64,000 nt of DNA from Sulfurimonas sp. (GTDB lineage: Bacteria > Campylobacterota > Campylobacteria > Campylobacterales > Sulfurimonadaceae), in NCBI GenBank assembly GCA_027063505.1, contig JAMORO010000061.1, positions 1-64,000 of the forward strand, written 5' to 3'. Below are positions 15,895-25,573 of the stretch, piece after piece. The translations under genes were made by a program, and so were the position numbers. Each line of letters opens with the position of its first letter. The first letter of the stretch is position 1. The notes beneath the pieces are model-generated. The model was given only the letters and a program-made list of their open reading frames with translations, was not told where the DNA came from and did no database searches.

Positions 15895-17781
15895 TTATTC
15901 GATTTCTGCATCGATTACGTCATCGTCTTCTTTTTTCTTTTTAGCATCAGCTTCAGCTTTTGCTGGGTCTTGCTCTTTCTTATACATCTCTTCTGCCATT
16001 TTATGAGCAGCTTCTGTAAGAGTTTTTACTTTCTCTTCAATTTGCTCTTTAGTAGCAGACTCATCTTTAAGTGTCTCTTTTAAGTCAGTTACTGCTGCTT
16101 CAATTTTAGCTTTTTCTTCTGCTTCAAGGCTATCACCCATCTCTTCAACTGATTTTTCAGTTTGAACGATTAGAGCATCTGCTTGATTTTTAAGATCAAC
16201 AAGAGCTTTTCTCTCTTCATCTTCAGCTTTGTGCGCTTCAGCATCTTGAACCATTTTTTCGATCTCTTCTTCACTTAGTCCAGATGATCCAGAGATAGTG
16301 ATTGACTGTGACTTACCAGTACCTTTGTCAGTTGAAGAAACTGTTAAGATACCATTTGCATCGATGTCAAATGTAACTTCAATTTGAGGTACACCACGTG
16401 GTGCAGCTGGAATATCTCCAAGCTCAAAAAGACCAAGAGATTTGTTATCTTTAGCAAACTCACGCTCACCTTGTCCAACGCTAATAGAAACAGCTGGTTG
16501 GTTATCTTCAGCAGTGGAGAATACTTGAGATTTTTTAACAGGAATCGTAGTTCCTTTCTCAATGATCTTAGTCATAACACCACCTAAAGTCTCAATACCA
16601 AGGCTTAATGGAGTAACATCAAGAAGAAGAACATCTTTAACATCTCCTCTTAAAACACCACCTTGAATAGCAGCACCAGCAGCAACAACTTCATCAGGAT
16701 TAACACCTTTGTTCAAGTCTTTACCACCAAAGAATTTACTTACAGCTTCTTGAGCAGCTGGAACACGAGTTGATCCACCAACCATGATAATCTCTTTGAT
16801 CTCATTGTTATCTAAATCAGACTCTTTCATAGCAGTTTTGATATGATCAATAGTTTCATCAATAAGACCAGCAATCATACCTTCAAATTTAGCACGAGTA
16901 AGTTTTACAACTAAGTGTTGAGGTCCAGCTTCTGTCATTGTAATGAATGGAAGATTTATCTCAGTCTCAGTTGCACTAGAAAGTTCTTTTTTAGCATTCT
17001 CAGCAGAATCTTTCAGACGTTGTAGTGCCATTTTGTCATTTTTAAGTTCAATTCCATGAGTTGATTTAAACTCATCATTTAAGAAGTCAACGATTTTGTT
17101 ATCAAAGTCATCACCACCAAGGAATGCATTACCATCAGTTGAAAGCACTTCAAAAGTACCATCAGAGATCTCTAATGTTGTAACATCAAATGTTCCACCA
17201 CCAAGGTCGTAAACAAGTACATTCTCTTCAGATTTTGACTCTAAACCATAAGCAAGTGCAGATGCAGTTGGCTCATTGATAATACGAAGAACATTAAGTC
17301 CTGCGATTGTACCAGCATCTTTTGTCGCTTTACGTTGGCTATCATTGAAGTAAGCTGGAACTGTAATAACAGCATCCGTTACAGTTGAACCGATGTAAGC
17401 TTCAGCATCTTCTTTTAGTTTTGTAAGAATTTTTGCAGAAATCTCTTGTGGAGTGTATACTTTACCAGCAACATCAACACAAGCAGCACCATCTTTATCT
17501 ACTATATTATAAGTAACTTTATCGTGTGCTTGTTTTGCATTTTCCTCATTCATCATAAGACCCATAATTCTCTTAATAGAAGAGATAGTTTTCTCAGGGT
17601 TTGTGATCGCTTGACGTTTTGCAGGATCACCTACAAGAACCTCACCTTTATCTGTGAATGCAACTACTGAAGGAGTAGTATTTTTACCTTCTGCATTAGG
17701 GATGATTTTTGCTTCACCACCCTCATAAACTGCTACACATGAATTTGTTGTTCCTAAATCTATTCCAATTACTTTACTCAT
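15895..17781 (-). CDS. dnaK: Molecular chaperone DnaK (Hsp70)
   Basis: A 628-residue Hsp70. The ATPase domain ([50 protein letters not shown]) is followed by the linker and beta substrate domain ([14 protein letters not shown]) and a helical lid ending in an acidic [12 protein letters not shown]-type tail. Length is standard. It folds and refolds cytoplasmic proteins with DnaJ/CbpA and GrpE. It lies 99 bases downstream of grpE on the same strand. The gap holds a hairpin and a possible internal -10. A HAIR operator at the grpE promoter suggests control by HspR, which is encoded at 49.1 kb. Confidence 0.97.
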   Translation of the reverse strand: MSKVIGIDLGTTNSCVAVYEGGEAKIIPNAEGKNTTPSVVAFTDKGEVLVGDPAKRQAITNPEKTISSIKRIMGLMMNEENAKQAHDKVTYNIVDKDGAACVDVAGKVYTPQEISAKILTKLKEDAEAYIGSTVTDAVITVPAYFNDSQRKATKDAGTIAGLNVLRIINEPTASALAYGLESKSEENVLVYDLGGGTFDVTTLEISDGTFEVLSTDGNAFLGGDDFDNKIVDFLNDEFKSTHGIELKNDKMALQRLKDSAENAKKELSSATETEINLPFITMTEAGPQHLVVKLTRAKFEGMIAGLIDETIDHIKTAMKESDLDNNEIKEIIMVGGSTRVPAAQEAVSKFFGGKDLNKGVNPDEVVAAGAAIQGGVLRGDVKDVLLLDVTPLSLGIETLGGVMTKIIEKGTTIPVKKSQVFSTAEDNQPAVSISVGQGEREFAKDNKSLGLFELGDIPAAPRGVPQIEVTFDIDANGILTVSSTDKGTGKSQSITISGSSGLSEEEIEKMVQDAEAHKAEDEERKALVDLKNQADALIVQTEKSVEEMGDSLEAEEKAKIEAAVTDLKETLKDESATKEQIEEKVKTLTEAAHKMAEEMYKKEQDPAKAEADAKKKKEDDDVIDAEIE

Positions 17782-17831
17782 TTTAATTTCCTTAAATTTT
17801 ATTTTTATATTTATTATTTTGTTACAGCGAC

Positions 17832-17877
17832 ATTATATGCTGTTTCACAAATTAGTTTTGCAACCTAAGTTGCAAAA
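17832..17877 (-). promoter_or_regulatory. grpE-dnaK intergenic hairpin and possible dnaK -10
   Basis: A perfect 9-bp stem (TTTTGCAAC, loop CTAA, GTTGCAAAA at 17856-17877) begins four bases after the grpE stop and has no U-run on the dnaK side. Just beyond it a minus-strand TATAAT (17832-17837) could start a dnaK-only transcript. Together these could separate dnaK output from grpE, by processing or by a second promoter. The function is inferred. Confidence 0.45.
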
Positions 17878-17880
17878 GTT

Positions 17881-18441
17881 CTAATTTGCTACGATTACCA
17901 TCGCTTCTCTTAACGGACGATTTTTATATTTATAACCTGTTTGAAAAGTTTGAACAATCTGACCAGACTCAACATCTTCACTATCCATTGCTTGAATAGC
18001 ATTGTGAATGTTTGGATCAAATGGCTCATCGTGAGCTACCATAGTTACACCATGTTTTTCTAACTGAGTTAAAAAAGACTTATGTGTAAGTTCGATACCC
18101 TCTTTTAACTTATCAAAGAGTTCTGCCTTATCAGCATCAGTTTGCACTGATTTCATCGCACCATCAAGTGCATCAAGTACAGGAATCATATCTTTTGCAA
18201 ATTTTTCGTTTGCATATTCTACCGCTGTGTATTTTTCACGTTCAAGTCTTTTTTTGATATTATCAAAGTCTGCATGAACACGTGCATACTTGTCTTTTAG
18301 TGCAAGTAATTCTGCTTCTAAAAGTTCAAACTCATTTTCAACTGCTTCTGCTTCAGCTTCTGCCTCATCAGCAACAATCTCTTGTTCTACTGTTTCTTCC
18401 TCATTTACGAGGTTTTCATCTTGTAATTTTTCTTTAGACAT
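17881..18441 (-). CDS. grpE: Nucleotide exchange factor GrpE
   Basis: A 186-residue co-chaperone. An acidic N-terminal tail and long coiled-coil helix (LEAELLALKDKYARVHADFDNIKKRLEREK) lead to the C-terminal beta-wing with the family signature (EKHGVTMVAHDEPFDPNIHNAIQ, ending GYKYKNRPLREAMVIVAN). It releases ADP from DnaK. It is the first gene of grpE-dnaK. The hrcA gene that precedes grpE in many relatives is absent; the upstream gene is comF. The ribosome-binding site AGGAGT is about 13 bases from ATG, longer than usual. Confidence 0.96.
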   Translation of the reverse strand: MSKEKLQDENLVNEEETVEQEIVADEAEAEAEAVENEFELLEAELLALKDKYARVHADFDNIKKRLEREKYTAVEYANEKFAKDMIPVLDALDGAMKSVQTDADKAELFDKLKEGIELTHKSFLTQLEKHGVTMVAHDEPFDPNIHNAIQAMDSEDVESGQIVQTFQTGYKYKNRPLREAMVIVAN

Positions 18442-18477
18442 AATAGTTAAATGACTCCTTTTTTAAAAGATAGCACT

Positions 18478-18506
18478 ATTATACATATTGAGTGTAACAA
18501 TGTCAA
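18478..18506 (-). promoter_or_regulatory. Consensus sigma-70 promoter of grpE-dnaK
   Basis: On the minus strand TTGACA (18501-18506), a 17-base spacer and TATAAT (18478-18483): a perfect match to consensus at the ideal spacing, rare in this AT-rich phylum. Predicted start is near 18471, giving a leader of about 30 bases before grpE. Such a strong promoter normally needs a repressor, which fits the overlapping HAIR site. Confidence 0.85.
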
Positions 18507-18507
18507 G
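18487..18507. promoter_or_regulatory. HAIR-like HspR operator at grpE-dnaK
   Basis: Read on the minus strand, CTTGACA-N7-ACTCAAT matches the HspR inverted repeat CTTGAGT-N7-ACTCAAG at 11 of 14 positions with exact spacing. It covers the whole -35 hexamer and most of the spacer, so bound repressor would block RNA polymerase. HspR itself is encoded at 49106-49486. Control of dnaK operons by HspR is known in Campylobacter and Helicobacter. Confidence 0.7.
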
Positions 18508-18562
18508 TGATTGTTTAGTCTATTTTGTTATTAAAGTTTAGTCTTTATGTATCAAGTATGTG

Positions 18563-19138
18563 TTATTGGTTAGATACATCACATAAAGTAAGACAGAAAA
18601 TGACCTCTTTCCCATAGGGTTTTAGGCTTCTAACAGCCTCCAGAAGAGTGCTACCCGTAGTAACAATATCATCAACTAAAATAATCTCTTTCTCTTTAAA
18701 AGGCTTTATATGAAAATTTCTAGGGTTTGAAAGTCTAAACTTTTTACTTTTTCCAGAGTATGAGAGACAATTTTTTGCACGAAGTATAGAGTAGAGTGGT
18801 TTAATGTAGTGTGACTTTAACTCTTTATTAAGTATAGCAGTATGTGAGTAGCCACTTGTAACATTATCATCTATTGCTATTGAGACATACTTTTCACCTG
18901 GGTAAAACTCTTGCATAAATTTTTTAAAGCTATTTTGTGCAAGAATTTTGTAAATATGAAAACCGATATCTGTATGTTTTGTATGAAGAAGATCTTTAAT
19001 CTCTGAGTATTTATAAAAGGAGTAGATAAGTGTTCCATCTTCTAGATGGCGTTTGTAAAGTTTTGGATTTAAAAAAGTTTTTTGGCAGTAGGTGCAGAGA
19101 TGTTTGAGTGAGAGAGACTCACACATCAAACATCTCAT
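18563..19138 (-). CDS. ComF-family phosphoribosyltransferase-like protein
   Basis: A 191-residue protein. An N-terminal four-cysteine zinc ribbon (RCLMC and LCTYC within the first 18 residues) precedes a type I phosphoribosyltransferase fold with the PRPP loop IILVDDIVTTGSTL near residue 155. This is the ComF/GntX layout. ComF is needed for DNA uptake in naturally competent bacteria, acting in the cytoplasm on incoming single strands; the exact chemistry is unsettled. It starts 12 bases after lepA on the same strand, so it is probably co-transcribed with it. Confidence 0.85.
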   Translation of the reverse strand: MRCLMCESLSLKHLCTYCQKTFLNPKLYKRHLEDGTLIYSFYKYSEIKDLLHTKHTDIGFHIYKILAQNSFKKFMQEFYPGEKYVSIAIDDNVTSGYSHTAILNKELKSHYIKPLYSILRAKNCLSYSGKSKKFRLSNPRNFHIKPFKEKEIILVDDIVTTGSTLLEAVRSLKPYGKEVIFCLTLCDVSNQ

Positions 19139-19150
19139 GCAAAATACTAC

Positions 19151-20941
19151 TTAGTCCATTTTCAGAACAGACATAAAGGCCTCTTGAGGAAGTTGAACCT
19201 TACCGATAGACTTCATACGTTTCTTACCAGCTTTTTGTTTCTCCAAAAGTTTACGTTTACGAGTAATATCTCCACCGTAACACTTAGCAGTAACATTTTT
19301 ACCCATAGATTTAACTGTCTCACGAGCGATAATTTGAGAACCAAGTGAAGCTTGAACAGCAACTTCAAAGAGTTGTCTAGGGATTTGCTCTTTCATATTT
19401 TTAACTAAAATACGACCACGTGAGAGTGCTTGTGTTCGTGGAACTACTATGCTTAGTGCATCAACAGCTTCACCAGCTACTTTAATATCTAGTTTAACAA
19501 GGTCACCTTCTCTAAACTCAATAGGCTCATAATCAAATGAAGCATACCCTTTAGAGATACTTTTTAAAGTATCATAAAAGTCCATAACTATCTCGTTCAT
19601 CGGTACTTCATACTCAAGCATAACTCTATCTTCATTAAGATAAGTCATTTTAGTTTGTGTACCGCGTTTGTTGATAAGAAGGGTTATAATATTTCCAAGA
19701 TATTCAGCAGGAGTTATAACCGTAGCTCTAACATAAGGCTCTTCTATTCTATCTATACGGTTAACTTCAGGAAGTTCAGATGGATTTTGAACATTTATAA
19801 AATCACCATTATTTAAGTATACATTATAGATAACTGATGGAGCAGAAGCTATAAGGTCAAGATTAAACTCTCTCTCTAAACGCTCTTTTACAACTTCCAT
19901 ATGAAGCATTCCTAAGAATCCAACACGAAAACCAAAACCAAGAGCCACTGATGTTTCAGGCTCGTATGAGAGCGAAGAGTCATTGAGACGCAGTTTATCA
20001 AGAGCATCACGTAGGTCTTCAAACTTATCTGTATCTATTGGAAAGATTCCAGCAAATACAAATGGTTTAGCTGGCTCATAGTCTCCAACAGGCTCTGCCG
20101 TAGGATTTTTAACATCAGTAATTGTATCACCAACATTGATAACGGCAACTTCTTTTAATCCAAGAACAACAATACCAATTTCACCACACTCAATAGTGTT
20201 AGTTTTAATCTTTTTCATTGGGTGCGGGTACATTAAGTCAAGAATCTGATGCTCTTCGCCATTGCTCATAAGCTTGATATTTTGACCTTTTTTAACTTGA
20301 CCATCAAAAACACGTACAAGTGCAAGTGCTCCTAAGTATTGGTCAAACCATGAGTCATAAATGATGGCTTTTGTAGTAGCTTCAGGGTCTCCAACAGGGG
20401 CAGGAACTCTATCTACAATAGCATCAATAAGCTCACGAATCCCAACACCAGTTTTGGCAGAGACTAAACAAGCATCAGTAGCATCAATGCCAATAGAGGT
20501 CTCTATCTCTTCAGCCACCTTATCAGGATCAGCAGCAGGTAAATCTATCTTGTTTATAACAGGAATAAGTTCAAGGTCATTATCAAGTGCTAAGTAAACA
20601 TTAGCGATAGTTTGAGCCTCAACTCCTTGTGCAGCATCTACGATAAGTAAAGCACCATCAGATGATGCAAGTGATTTGCTTACTTCATAAGAGAAATCAA
20701 CATGTCCCGGTGTGTCTATAAGGTTAAGAATATAGTGCTCACCATCTTTCACATAATCAAGTCTAACAGATTGAGCTTTGATAGTAATTCCACGCTCTTG
20801 TTCGATGTCCATTGTGTCCATCATTTGTGTTGACATTTCACGTTCAGTTACAGAACCACACTCTTGGATAATACGGTCAGCAAGGGTGCTTTTACCATGG
20901 TCAATATGTGCAATAATAGAGAAGTTTCTAATGTTTTTCAA
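19151..20941 (-). CDS. lepA: Elongation factor 4 (LepA)
   Basis: A 596-residue translational GTPase, as long as other LepA proteins. G-motifs are clear: AHIDHGKST (G1), [11 protein letters not shown] (G3), NKIDLP (G4), SAKTG (G5). Domains II-IV follow, and the LepA-specific C-terminal domain carries [16 protein letters not shown] near the end. It back-translocates or assists ribosomes under stress and has a role in initiation or biogenesis. AGGA lies before the ATG. It heads a lepA-comF unit. Confidence 0.97.
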   Translation of the reverse strand: MKNIRNFSIIAHIDHGKSTLADRIIQECGSVTEREMSTQMMDTMDIEQERGITIKAQSVRLDYVKDGEHYILNLIDTPGHVDFSYEVSKSLASSDGALLIVDAAQGVEAQTIANVYLALDNDLELIPVINKIDLPAADPDKVAEEIETSIGIDATDACLVSAKTGVGIRELIDAIVDRVPAPVGDPEATTKAIIYDSWFDQYLGALALVRVFDGQVKKGQNIKLMSNGEEHQILDLMYPHPMKKIKTNTIECGEIGIVVLGLKEVAVINVGDTITDVKNPTAEPVGDYEPAKPFVFAGIFPIDTDKFEDLRDALDKLRLNDSSLSYEPETSVALGFGFRVGFLGMLHMEVVKERLEREFNLDLIASAPSVIYNVYLNNGDFINVQNPSELPEVNRIDRIEEPYVRATVITPAEYLGNIITLLINKRGTQTKMTYLNEDRVMLEYEVPMNEIVMDFYDTLKSISKGYASFDYEPIEFREGDLVKLDIKVAGEAVDALSIVVPRTQALSRGRILVKNMKEQIPRQLFEVAVQASLGSQIIARETVKSMGKNVTAKCYGGDITRKRKLLEKQKAGKKRMKSIGKVQLPQEAFMSVLKMD

Positions 20942-20975
20942 TATAAGTTTCCTAATGTTTAGAAATAGTTACGCG

Positions 20976-20981
20976 ATTATA
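20976..20981 (-). promoter_or_regulatory. -10 box of lepA-comF
   Basis: Minus-strand TATAAT followed by CGCG, about 35 bases upstream of lepA. No clear -35. The same TATAATCGCG context occurs at prs. Confidence 0.45.
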
Positions 20982-21009
20982 CAAAAGATGTGCTGATAAA
21001 GTTGTTAAA

Positions 21010-23019
21010 TTAATTTATTGTTTTTAAGAAGAGGGCAGTAATCTCTTTTTTCTTAAAAGGTTTAGTTGCATAGTAATCATAATCGTACTTATATAAATTT
21101 CTCTCATCCCCTGAGACAGAAACTGTCATTGTCTTTTTAAAAGAATACTTTTCCTCTTCTTTTTTATACTCCTTTAACATGTCACTTCCCGAGAGGAGGG
21201 GCATGTTATGGTCAGTGTAAATTATATTATAAGGGGTGGAATTTTTGAGTCCATTCATAAGAAGAGCTAAACCCTCCTCACCATTTGAAGCTATGTCTAT
21301 CTCACAGTACTCATTTTCAAGCATAGATTTTATAAGTATAATACTAATTCTATCATCTTCAACAATTAACACTTTTGGAATACTTGCTTCATTTATAAAA
21401 CTATAGAGTGAATCACCAAAATATGTGTACTGAGAGATAAGCATCGTTCCATCTAAGTGATTAAGATCAAGTGATAAAAAGTTTTCTTCTACAATTAGTA
21501 GTTTAATATTGACCTCTTTGAGATAAACTAAAAGTTCAGTAGTGAGTTTACTCTCAAAACAGATAAGGTGTGTGGTATCTGTTTTAATTTGATCTTTTTG
21601 AGAGATAGCAGAGATTTTATCTACATTGACACCTATCTTCACCAGGTATCTTGCTATATTGTTACCAACAACAGAGTTGCTCTTATCCATCAGTATGGCA
21701 ACTTTTGTTGTAGTGTTTTTAATAGCCTCAAACTGATGTGCATAATCTTTTATATCCATAGGAATATCAAAATAAAAAGTACTTCCATGATTAAGTCTAC
21801 TCTCTAATGAGAGTTTTCCACCCATCTCTTTTACATAATTTGCACATATACTAAGTCCTAATCCAGTACCTCCATAAATATCTTTTGTTGTCTCTTCTGC
21901 TTGTGTAAATGCTTTAAAAATCTCTTCTTGTTTATCTTCTGCAATACCAATACCACTATCTTTTACGAAGATATGAAGCTTTTTTTCTCTGTTTTTATAG
22001 CGGAGTGAAAATTCAATAGAGCCATTTTCTGGTGTAAACTTACTTGCATTACTAATGAGGTTCATAATTATACGTTTTATCTTCATACTATTAATCTCTA
22101 TCTCTTTTGGAAGAAGAGGATCAATAAATATGTTGTAATTAATATTTTTCTTTGACATGTTTGCAGAAAAAACTTCAGCAATATCGGAGAAAAATTTTAC
22201 TGTATTTACAATAGTTGGTTCTTTACTTAAAGGTTCTCGCCCCTGTGCTACACCATCGAGGATAGATGTAGTAAGGTCATTTATAAGTAGGGCACTATTT
22301 CTTGCATGTCCTACATACTCTTTGAGTCTACTATCCTCTATCTGCTCTTGTAAAATCTCTAAAAAACCTACAAGACCATTTGCCGGTGTTCTAATGTCGT
22401 GAACAATATTTGACATATAGTCTAGCATCTCATCAGAGGTATTTGTAGTCACAAGAGATTTTTCTAGTTTGTTTAAATTATCATCGGTATTTTGAAGAGG
22501 ATTAGCATCATGAAATGGAAGATTCTTATCACTATTTTTTTGCATCTTAAAAATTGCTTCAATTATAAAGGGAGAGATTGCACCAAAAATTTCTAAATCA
22601 TCTGAGCTGAATTTTTTCACATTATTTATACTTGAATAGGCAGTTGCAATACCAATAAAGTTATCATTCTCTATAAGAGGAATTACAATTTTTGATTTTA
22701 TTTCAATATTATCTGGATTATCAACAGAGGGGACATACCCTTTTTCACTTGATATAGAGTTATATATGATAGGCTCTTTTTTTGAAAAGCACTCATAGAG
22801 GAGACCTTTTTTATTCTCTATAGAGATTTTAGTGGTTTTTCCATCCCTTCCTCTTGAAAGAGTAGGAAAAGAGTATATCCATATGGATGCAAACTCAGTG
22901 TTTGTAATCTCTGTAATTAAATCTTCTACAAGTGCATTAATCTCAAAATTATTTTGAAGTTGATTAATATTGTTTGCTCTTACAGAAAGACTCTCTTTTA
23001 ATACAGATATTTTAGACAT
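21010..23019 (-). CDS. GAF-domain hybrid histidine kinase
   Basis: A 669-residue soluble sensor kinase. A GAF domain (about residues 25-165; NDNFIGIATAYSS) is followed by HisKA with H-box VHDIRTPANG (about 210), HATPase with N-box NLISNASKFTP, G1 DSGIGIAED and G2 GGTGLGLS, then a pseudo-receiver (about 435-535, lacking an aspartate at the expected place). The terminal receiver is complete (LIVEDD, acceptor D in YTDHNMP, K in TKPF). No membrane helix is visible, so it would sense a cytoplasmic signal. It has GAGGTGA as ribosome-binding site, with a 26-base dyad right upstream. No separate regulator gene is next to it. Confidence 0.85.
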   Translation of the reverse strand: MSKISVLKESLSVRANNINQLQNNFEINALVEDLITEITNTEFASIWIYSFPTLSRGRDGKTTKISIENKKGLLYECFSKKEPIIYNSISSEKGYVPSVDNPDNIEIKSKIVIPLIENDNFIGIATAYSSINNVKKFSSDDLEIFGAISPFIIEAIFKMQKNSDKNLPFHDANPLQNTDDNLNKLEKSLVTTNTSDEMLDYMSNIVHDIRTPANGLVGFLEILQEQIEDSRLKEYVGHARNSALLINDLTTSILDGVAQGREPLSKEPTIVNTVKFFSDIAEVFSANMSKKNINYNIFIDPLLPKEIEINSMKIKRIIMNLISNASKFTPENGSIEFSLRYKNREKKLHIFVKDSGIGIAEDKQEEIFKAFTQAEETTKDIYGGTGLGLSICANYVKEMGGKLSLESRLNHGSTFYFDIPMDIKDYAHQFEAIKNTTTKVAILMDKSNSVVGNNIARYLVKIGVNVDKISAISQKDQIKTDTTHLICFESKLTTELLVYLKEVNIKLLIVEENFLSLDLNHLDGTMLISQYTYFGDSLYSFINEASIPKVLIVEDDRISIILIKSMLENEYCEIDIASNGEEGLALLMNGLKNSTPYNIIYTDHNMPLLSGSDMLKEYKKEEEKYSFKKTMTVSVSGDERNLYKYDYDYYATKPFKKKEITALFLKTIN

Positions 23020-23031
23020 GACTTCACCTCA

Positions 23032-23057
23032 GTAAAATTTTAATAATAAAATTCTAC
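23032..23057. promoter_or_regulatory. 26-base dyad between GAF kinase and metal-uptake locus
   Basis: GTAAAATTTTAAT faces its near-complement: the right half reads GTAGAATTTTATT on the other strand (11 of 13 positions agree). It lies just upstream of the kinase ribosome-binding site and about 90 bases before the metal-uptake genes. It could be an operator for either. It does not match Fur or Zur consensus sequences that I know. Confidence 0.4.
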
Positions 23058-23146
23058 TTGATGAATCTAATGTAAATTACCTTGAAATCTGTAGAGTCTA
23101 AGTAATAGTATCCATTTTTTATGAAAAAAGAGCTATAATTCCATTT

Positions 23147-23422
23147 ATGAAGAATAAGTTACTTTCACAATATCTTACTATTGTATTTGTTATTGCTACA
23201 TTTATGGGATCATTACATCACCATAATGATTTTAAAATACATACTGACTGTCAGGTATGTACTCTCCAGCATAATGTAACAGATATTGATACTCCAAGTG
23301 ATGTAAATTATGTGGCACTTTTCTCTATTAAATCAGAATCTACACTCCTACCATTAACAGATCTTCAAACACAGCAGACATGCACTACTTTTAGTGCTCG
23401 TGCACCTCCTATTTATACATAA
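23147..23422 (+). CDS. Small exported His/Cys-rich protein of metal locus
   Basis: A 91-residue protein of unknown family. A signal or anchor helix (YLTIVFVIATFMGSL) is followed at once by HHHND and then HTDCQVCTLQHN, a cluster of histidines and cysteines suited to binding Zn or Cu in the periplasm. The remainder has no motif. Short HHH...CxxC exported proteins resembling the DUF2946 type often lie beside metal transporters. A TATAAT box ends seven bases before the ATG and no Shine-Dalgarno is visible, so the message may be nearly leaderless. First gene of a likely metal-uptake operon. Confidence 0.65.
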   Translation: MKNKLLSQYLTIVFVIATFMGSLHHHNDFKIHTDCQVCTLQHNVTDIDTPSDVNYVALFSIKSESTLLPLTDLQTQQTCTTFSARAPPIYT

Positions 23423-23473
23423 TATTTAACTAATAAAAAATAACTACAGATATAAAAATATTATGGAGATATA

Positions 23474-24685
23474 ATGAAAAAGAGGATAATACTCTCTCTT
23501 TTAATCGCCTCTTCACTCTTTGCTGATGCAGAGATAGATGCGATAAAAGAGCAGTTACAACAACAAAAAGAAGCGACACTCGTAATGAGTACAAAACTAA
23601 GTAGCCTTGAGCAAAAAAATACAAATCAATCAGCAAGCTTTTCACAAAATGCTTACCTACCTGATATGGCACTTATTTTAAATATGTCTGCGGTAAGTCG
23701 TGATGTAGAAAATAGTGAATATGAAAAAGCAGCAATGCCAGGTTTTATAGACGAAGGGGAGATGAATTTTCCTTTTAATAAAAATAGAGGCTTTAATCTT
23801 AACTATGCAGAGGTTGCTATGCACTCTGTTGTCGATCCTTACTTTGAAGCTTTTGCAAACTTTCATCTTCATCCTAATGAGTTTGAGATAGGTGAAGCTT
23901 ATGTTCAAACAACCTCTTTACCTTATTCATTGAGAGTTAAAGCTGGGAAATTTAAGAGCTCATTTGGTCGTATAAATAAAAAACATCAACATAGTTGGAA
24001 CTTTGACTCGCAACCACTTATATACAAAACTCTTTTTGGACCAGATAGCATTAGTGATGCTGGAGTACAACTTCAGTGGATAGCACCTACTGATACTTAC
24101 ATAATGTTTGGTATAGAAGCGATGCAAGGTACAAATGGAAGAAGTTTTGGGGATGACTCTAAAAATAACCTATATATAGCTTATCTGAAATCAAGTATAG
24201 ATATTGGTGATGATTTATCTGTTTTAGGTGGTCTAAGTTATGCACATGGAAAAAATACAGACAGAAAACCAACAGATATTTATGGTGTGGATCTGACACT
24301 TCGTGAGCAACTTGGAAGTTACTCCTCTCTCATTTGGCAGAGTGAGTTCTTACAACGAAATAAAGAGTTGACATCACAGAGAGATAGACAAGCAGGACTC
24401 TACTCTGAGCTAGTATATCAATATAATAATAATTACTCTTTTGGTGCAAGATATGACTGTATCACAAAAAATGAGACAGATTTATCGGCTTATAGTGGAG
24501 TGGATACTGATAATTTAGAAAGGTATACAGCGAAAATTGATTACAAACCCTTTCCAATGTCACGTTTAAGACTCTCTTATACTTATGATAGAAGTAAGGT
24601 AATAGGAGGAGAGAGAAAAGATATAAATGAGGTGATGTTAAGTCTTAACATTGCAGCAGGCGCACATGGCGCACATGATTATTAG
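23474..24685 (+). CDS. Outer-membrane beta-barrel protein of metal-uptake operon
   Basis: A 403-residue protein with signal peptide (MKKRIILSLLIASSLFADA), a short coiled coil (about 20-55, KEQLQQQKEATLVMSTKLSSLEQK), then alternating amphipathic strands typical of a porin barrel (FNLNYAEVAMHSVVDPYFEAF, LRVKAGKFKSSFGR, SFGARYDCITKN). There is no TonB plug domain. The C-terminus (GAHGAHDY) is histidine-bearing and lacks the usual terminal phenylalanine. GGAG precedes the ATG and the metal-binding protein gene begins nine bases after its stop. It is probably a diffusion pore or binding protein for the metal taken up by the following genes. Confidence 0.7.
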   Translation: MKKRIILSLLIASSLFADAEIDAIKEQLQQQKEATLVMSTKLSSLEQKNTNQSASFSQNAYLPDMALILNMSAVSRDVENSEYEKAAMPGFIDEGEMNFPFNKNRGFNLNYAEVAMHSVVDPYFEAFANFHLHPNEFEIGEAYVQTTSLPYSLRVKAGKFKSSFGRINKKHQHSWNFDSQPLIYKTLFGPDSISDAGVQLQWIAPTDTYIMFGIEAMQGTNGRSFGDDSKNNLYIAYLKSSIDIGDDLSVLGGLSYAHGKNTDRKPTDIYGVDLTLREQLGSYSSLIWQSEFLQRNKELTSQRDRQAGLYSELVYQYNNNYSFGARYDCITKNETDLSAYSGVDTDNLERYTAKIDYKPFPMSRLRLSYTYDRSKVIGGERKDINEVMLSLNIAAGAHGAHDY

Positions 24686-24694
24686 GAGATTATA

Positions 24695-25573
24695 ATGAAG
24701 AAAATTTTACTTTTACTACTGGCTTTTACTACTATTGTTTCAGCTGCACTTCGTGTAGAGACTACATATTCTACACTCGGGGCTATTACAGAAGAGATAG
24801 GAGGAGATTTGGTTAATGTTCATGTTCTGGGGAGTTCAAAGTATGACCCTCATTTTATTGTTCCAAAACCATCTCTTCTGGCTAAACTTCGCCGTGCAGA
24901 TCTACTTATAATGAATGGTGGAGGACTTGAACTTGGTTGGTTACCACCACTGATACGAGGTGCTAACAATGCAAATATTCAAAATGGAGCAAAGGGATTT
25001 TTAGATATTTCTCACTATATTCCTATGATAGATGTGCCGACTTCTGTTTCTCGTGGTTTTGGCGATGTGCATGCACAGGGAAATCCTCACTACTCAACAG
25101 ATCCTTATATGGTACCTATAATTGCGAGAGCTATCATGGCAAAACTTCTTGAACTTGATCCCGATCATGAGCAGAGATACCACAGTAACTTAGAAAAGTT
25201 TTCATATAGATGGCAAAAATATTTAGAGAAATTAGATGCGAAAATGAAGCAATGTAAAGATAAAAAAGTAGTTCAGTACCATGAACTCTTCAACTATTTT
25301 TTAAAACGCTATAACTATAAAAGCTATGGTAATATAGAGCCTCTTCCTGGTATAGCACCAAGTTCTAAACATACGATAGCTCTTATAAATAGTATCAAAA
25401 AAAACAAGATAAAGCTTATTTTGCAAGATGTGTATCATGAAAAAAGGACTGCTAAGTTTATAGCATCAAAGACAGGTGCAAAAGTTATTGTTATACCTCA
25501 TGATATGGGTGCAGATGGAAGTAAAAATTTAGAAGAGTATTATAGTAATATCGCAAAGAAATTATGCAGATAA
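24695..25573 (+). CDS. Zn/Mn ABC transporter periplasmic binding protein (ZnuA-like)
   Basis: A 292-residue cluster A-I (cluster 9) solute-binding protein. A signal peptide (LLLLLAFTTIVSA) is followed by two lobes joined by a long helix. Likely metal ligands are H in YDPHF, H in GNPHYS, H in QYHELF, and a terminal acidic residue in HDMGADG. Three histidines plus an acid is the usual Zn pattern. The acidic/His-rich loop of high-affinity ZnuA is absent. It overlaps the permease gene by ten bases. Zinc is the best guess; manganese or iron cannot be excluded. Confidence 0.85.
   Translation: MKKILLLLLAFTTIVSAALRVETTYSTLGAITEEIGGDLVNVHVLGSSKYDPHFIVPKPSLLAKLRRADLLIMNGGGLELGWLPPLIRGANNANIQNGAKGFLDISHYIPMIDVPTSVSRGFGDVHAQGNPHYSTDPYMVPIIARAIMAKLLELDPDHEQRYHSNLEKFSYRWQKYLEKLDAKMKQCKDKKVVQYHELFNYFLKRYNYKSYGNIEPLPGIAPSSKHTIALINSIKKNKIKLILQDVYHEKRTAKFIASKTGAKVIVIPHDMGADGSKNLEEYYSNIAKKLCR

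Noticed and set aside
18471-18497. CIRCE (HrcA) element at grpE
   Set aside because: TAGCACT and AGTGTAA arms are present, but the inner spacing is two bases too long and two positions mismatch. The HAIR repeat in the same DNA fits better and its regulator is encoded in the window.
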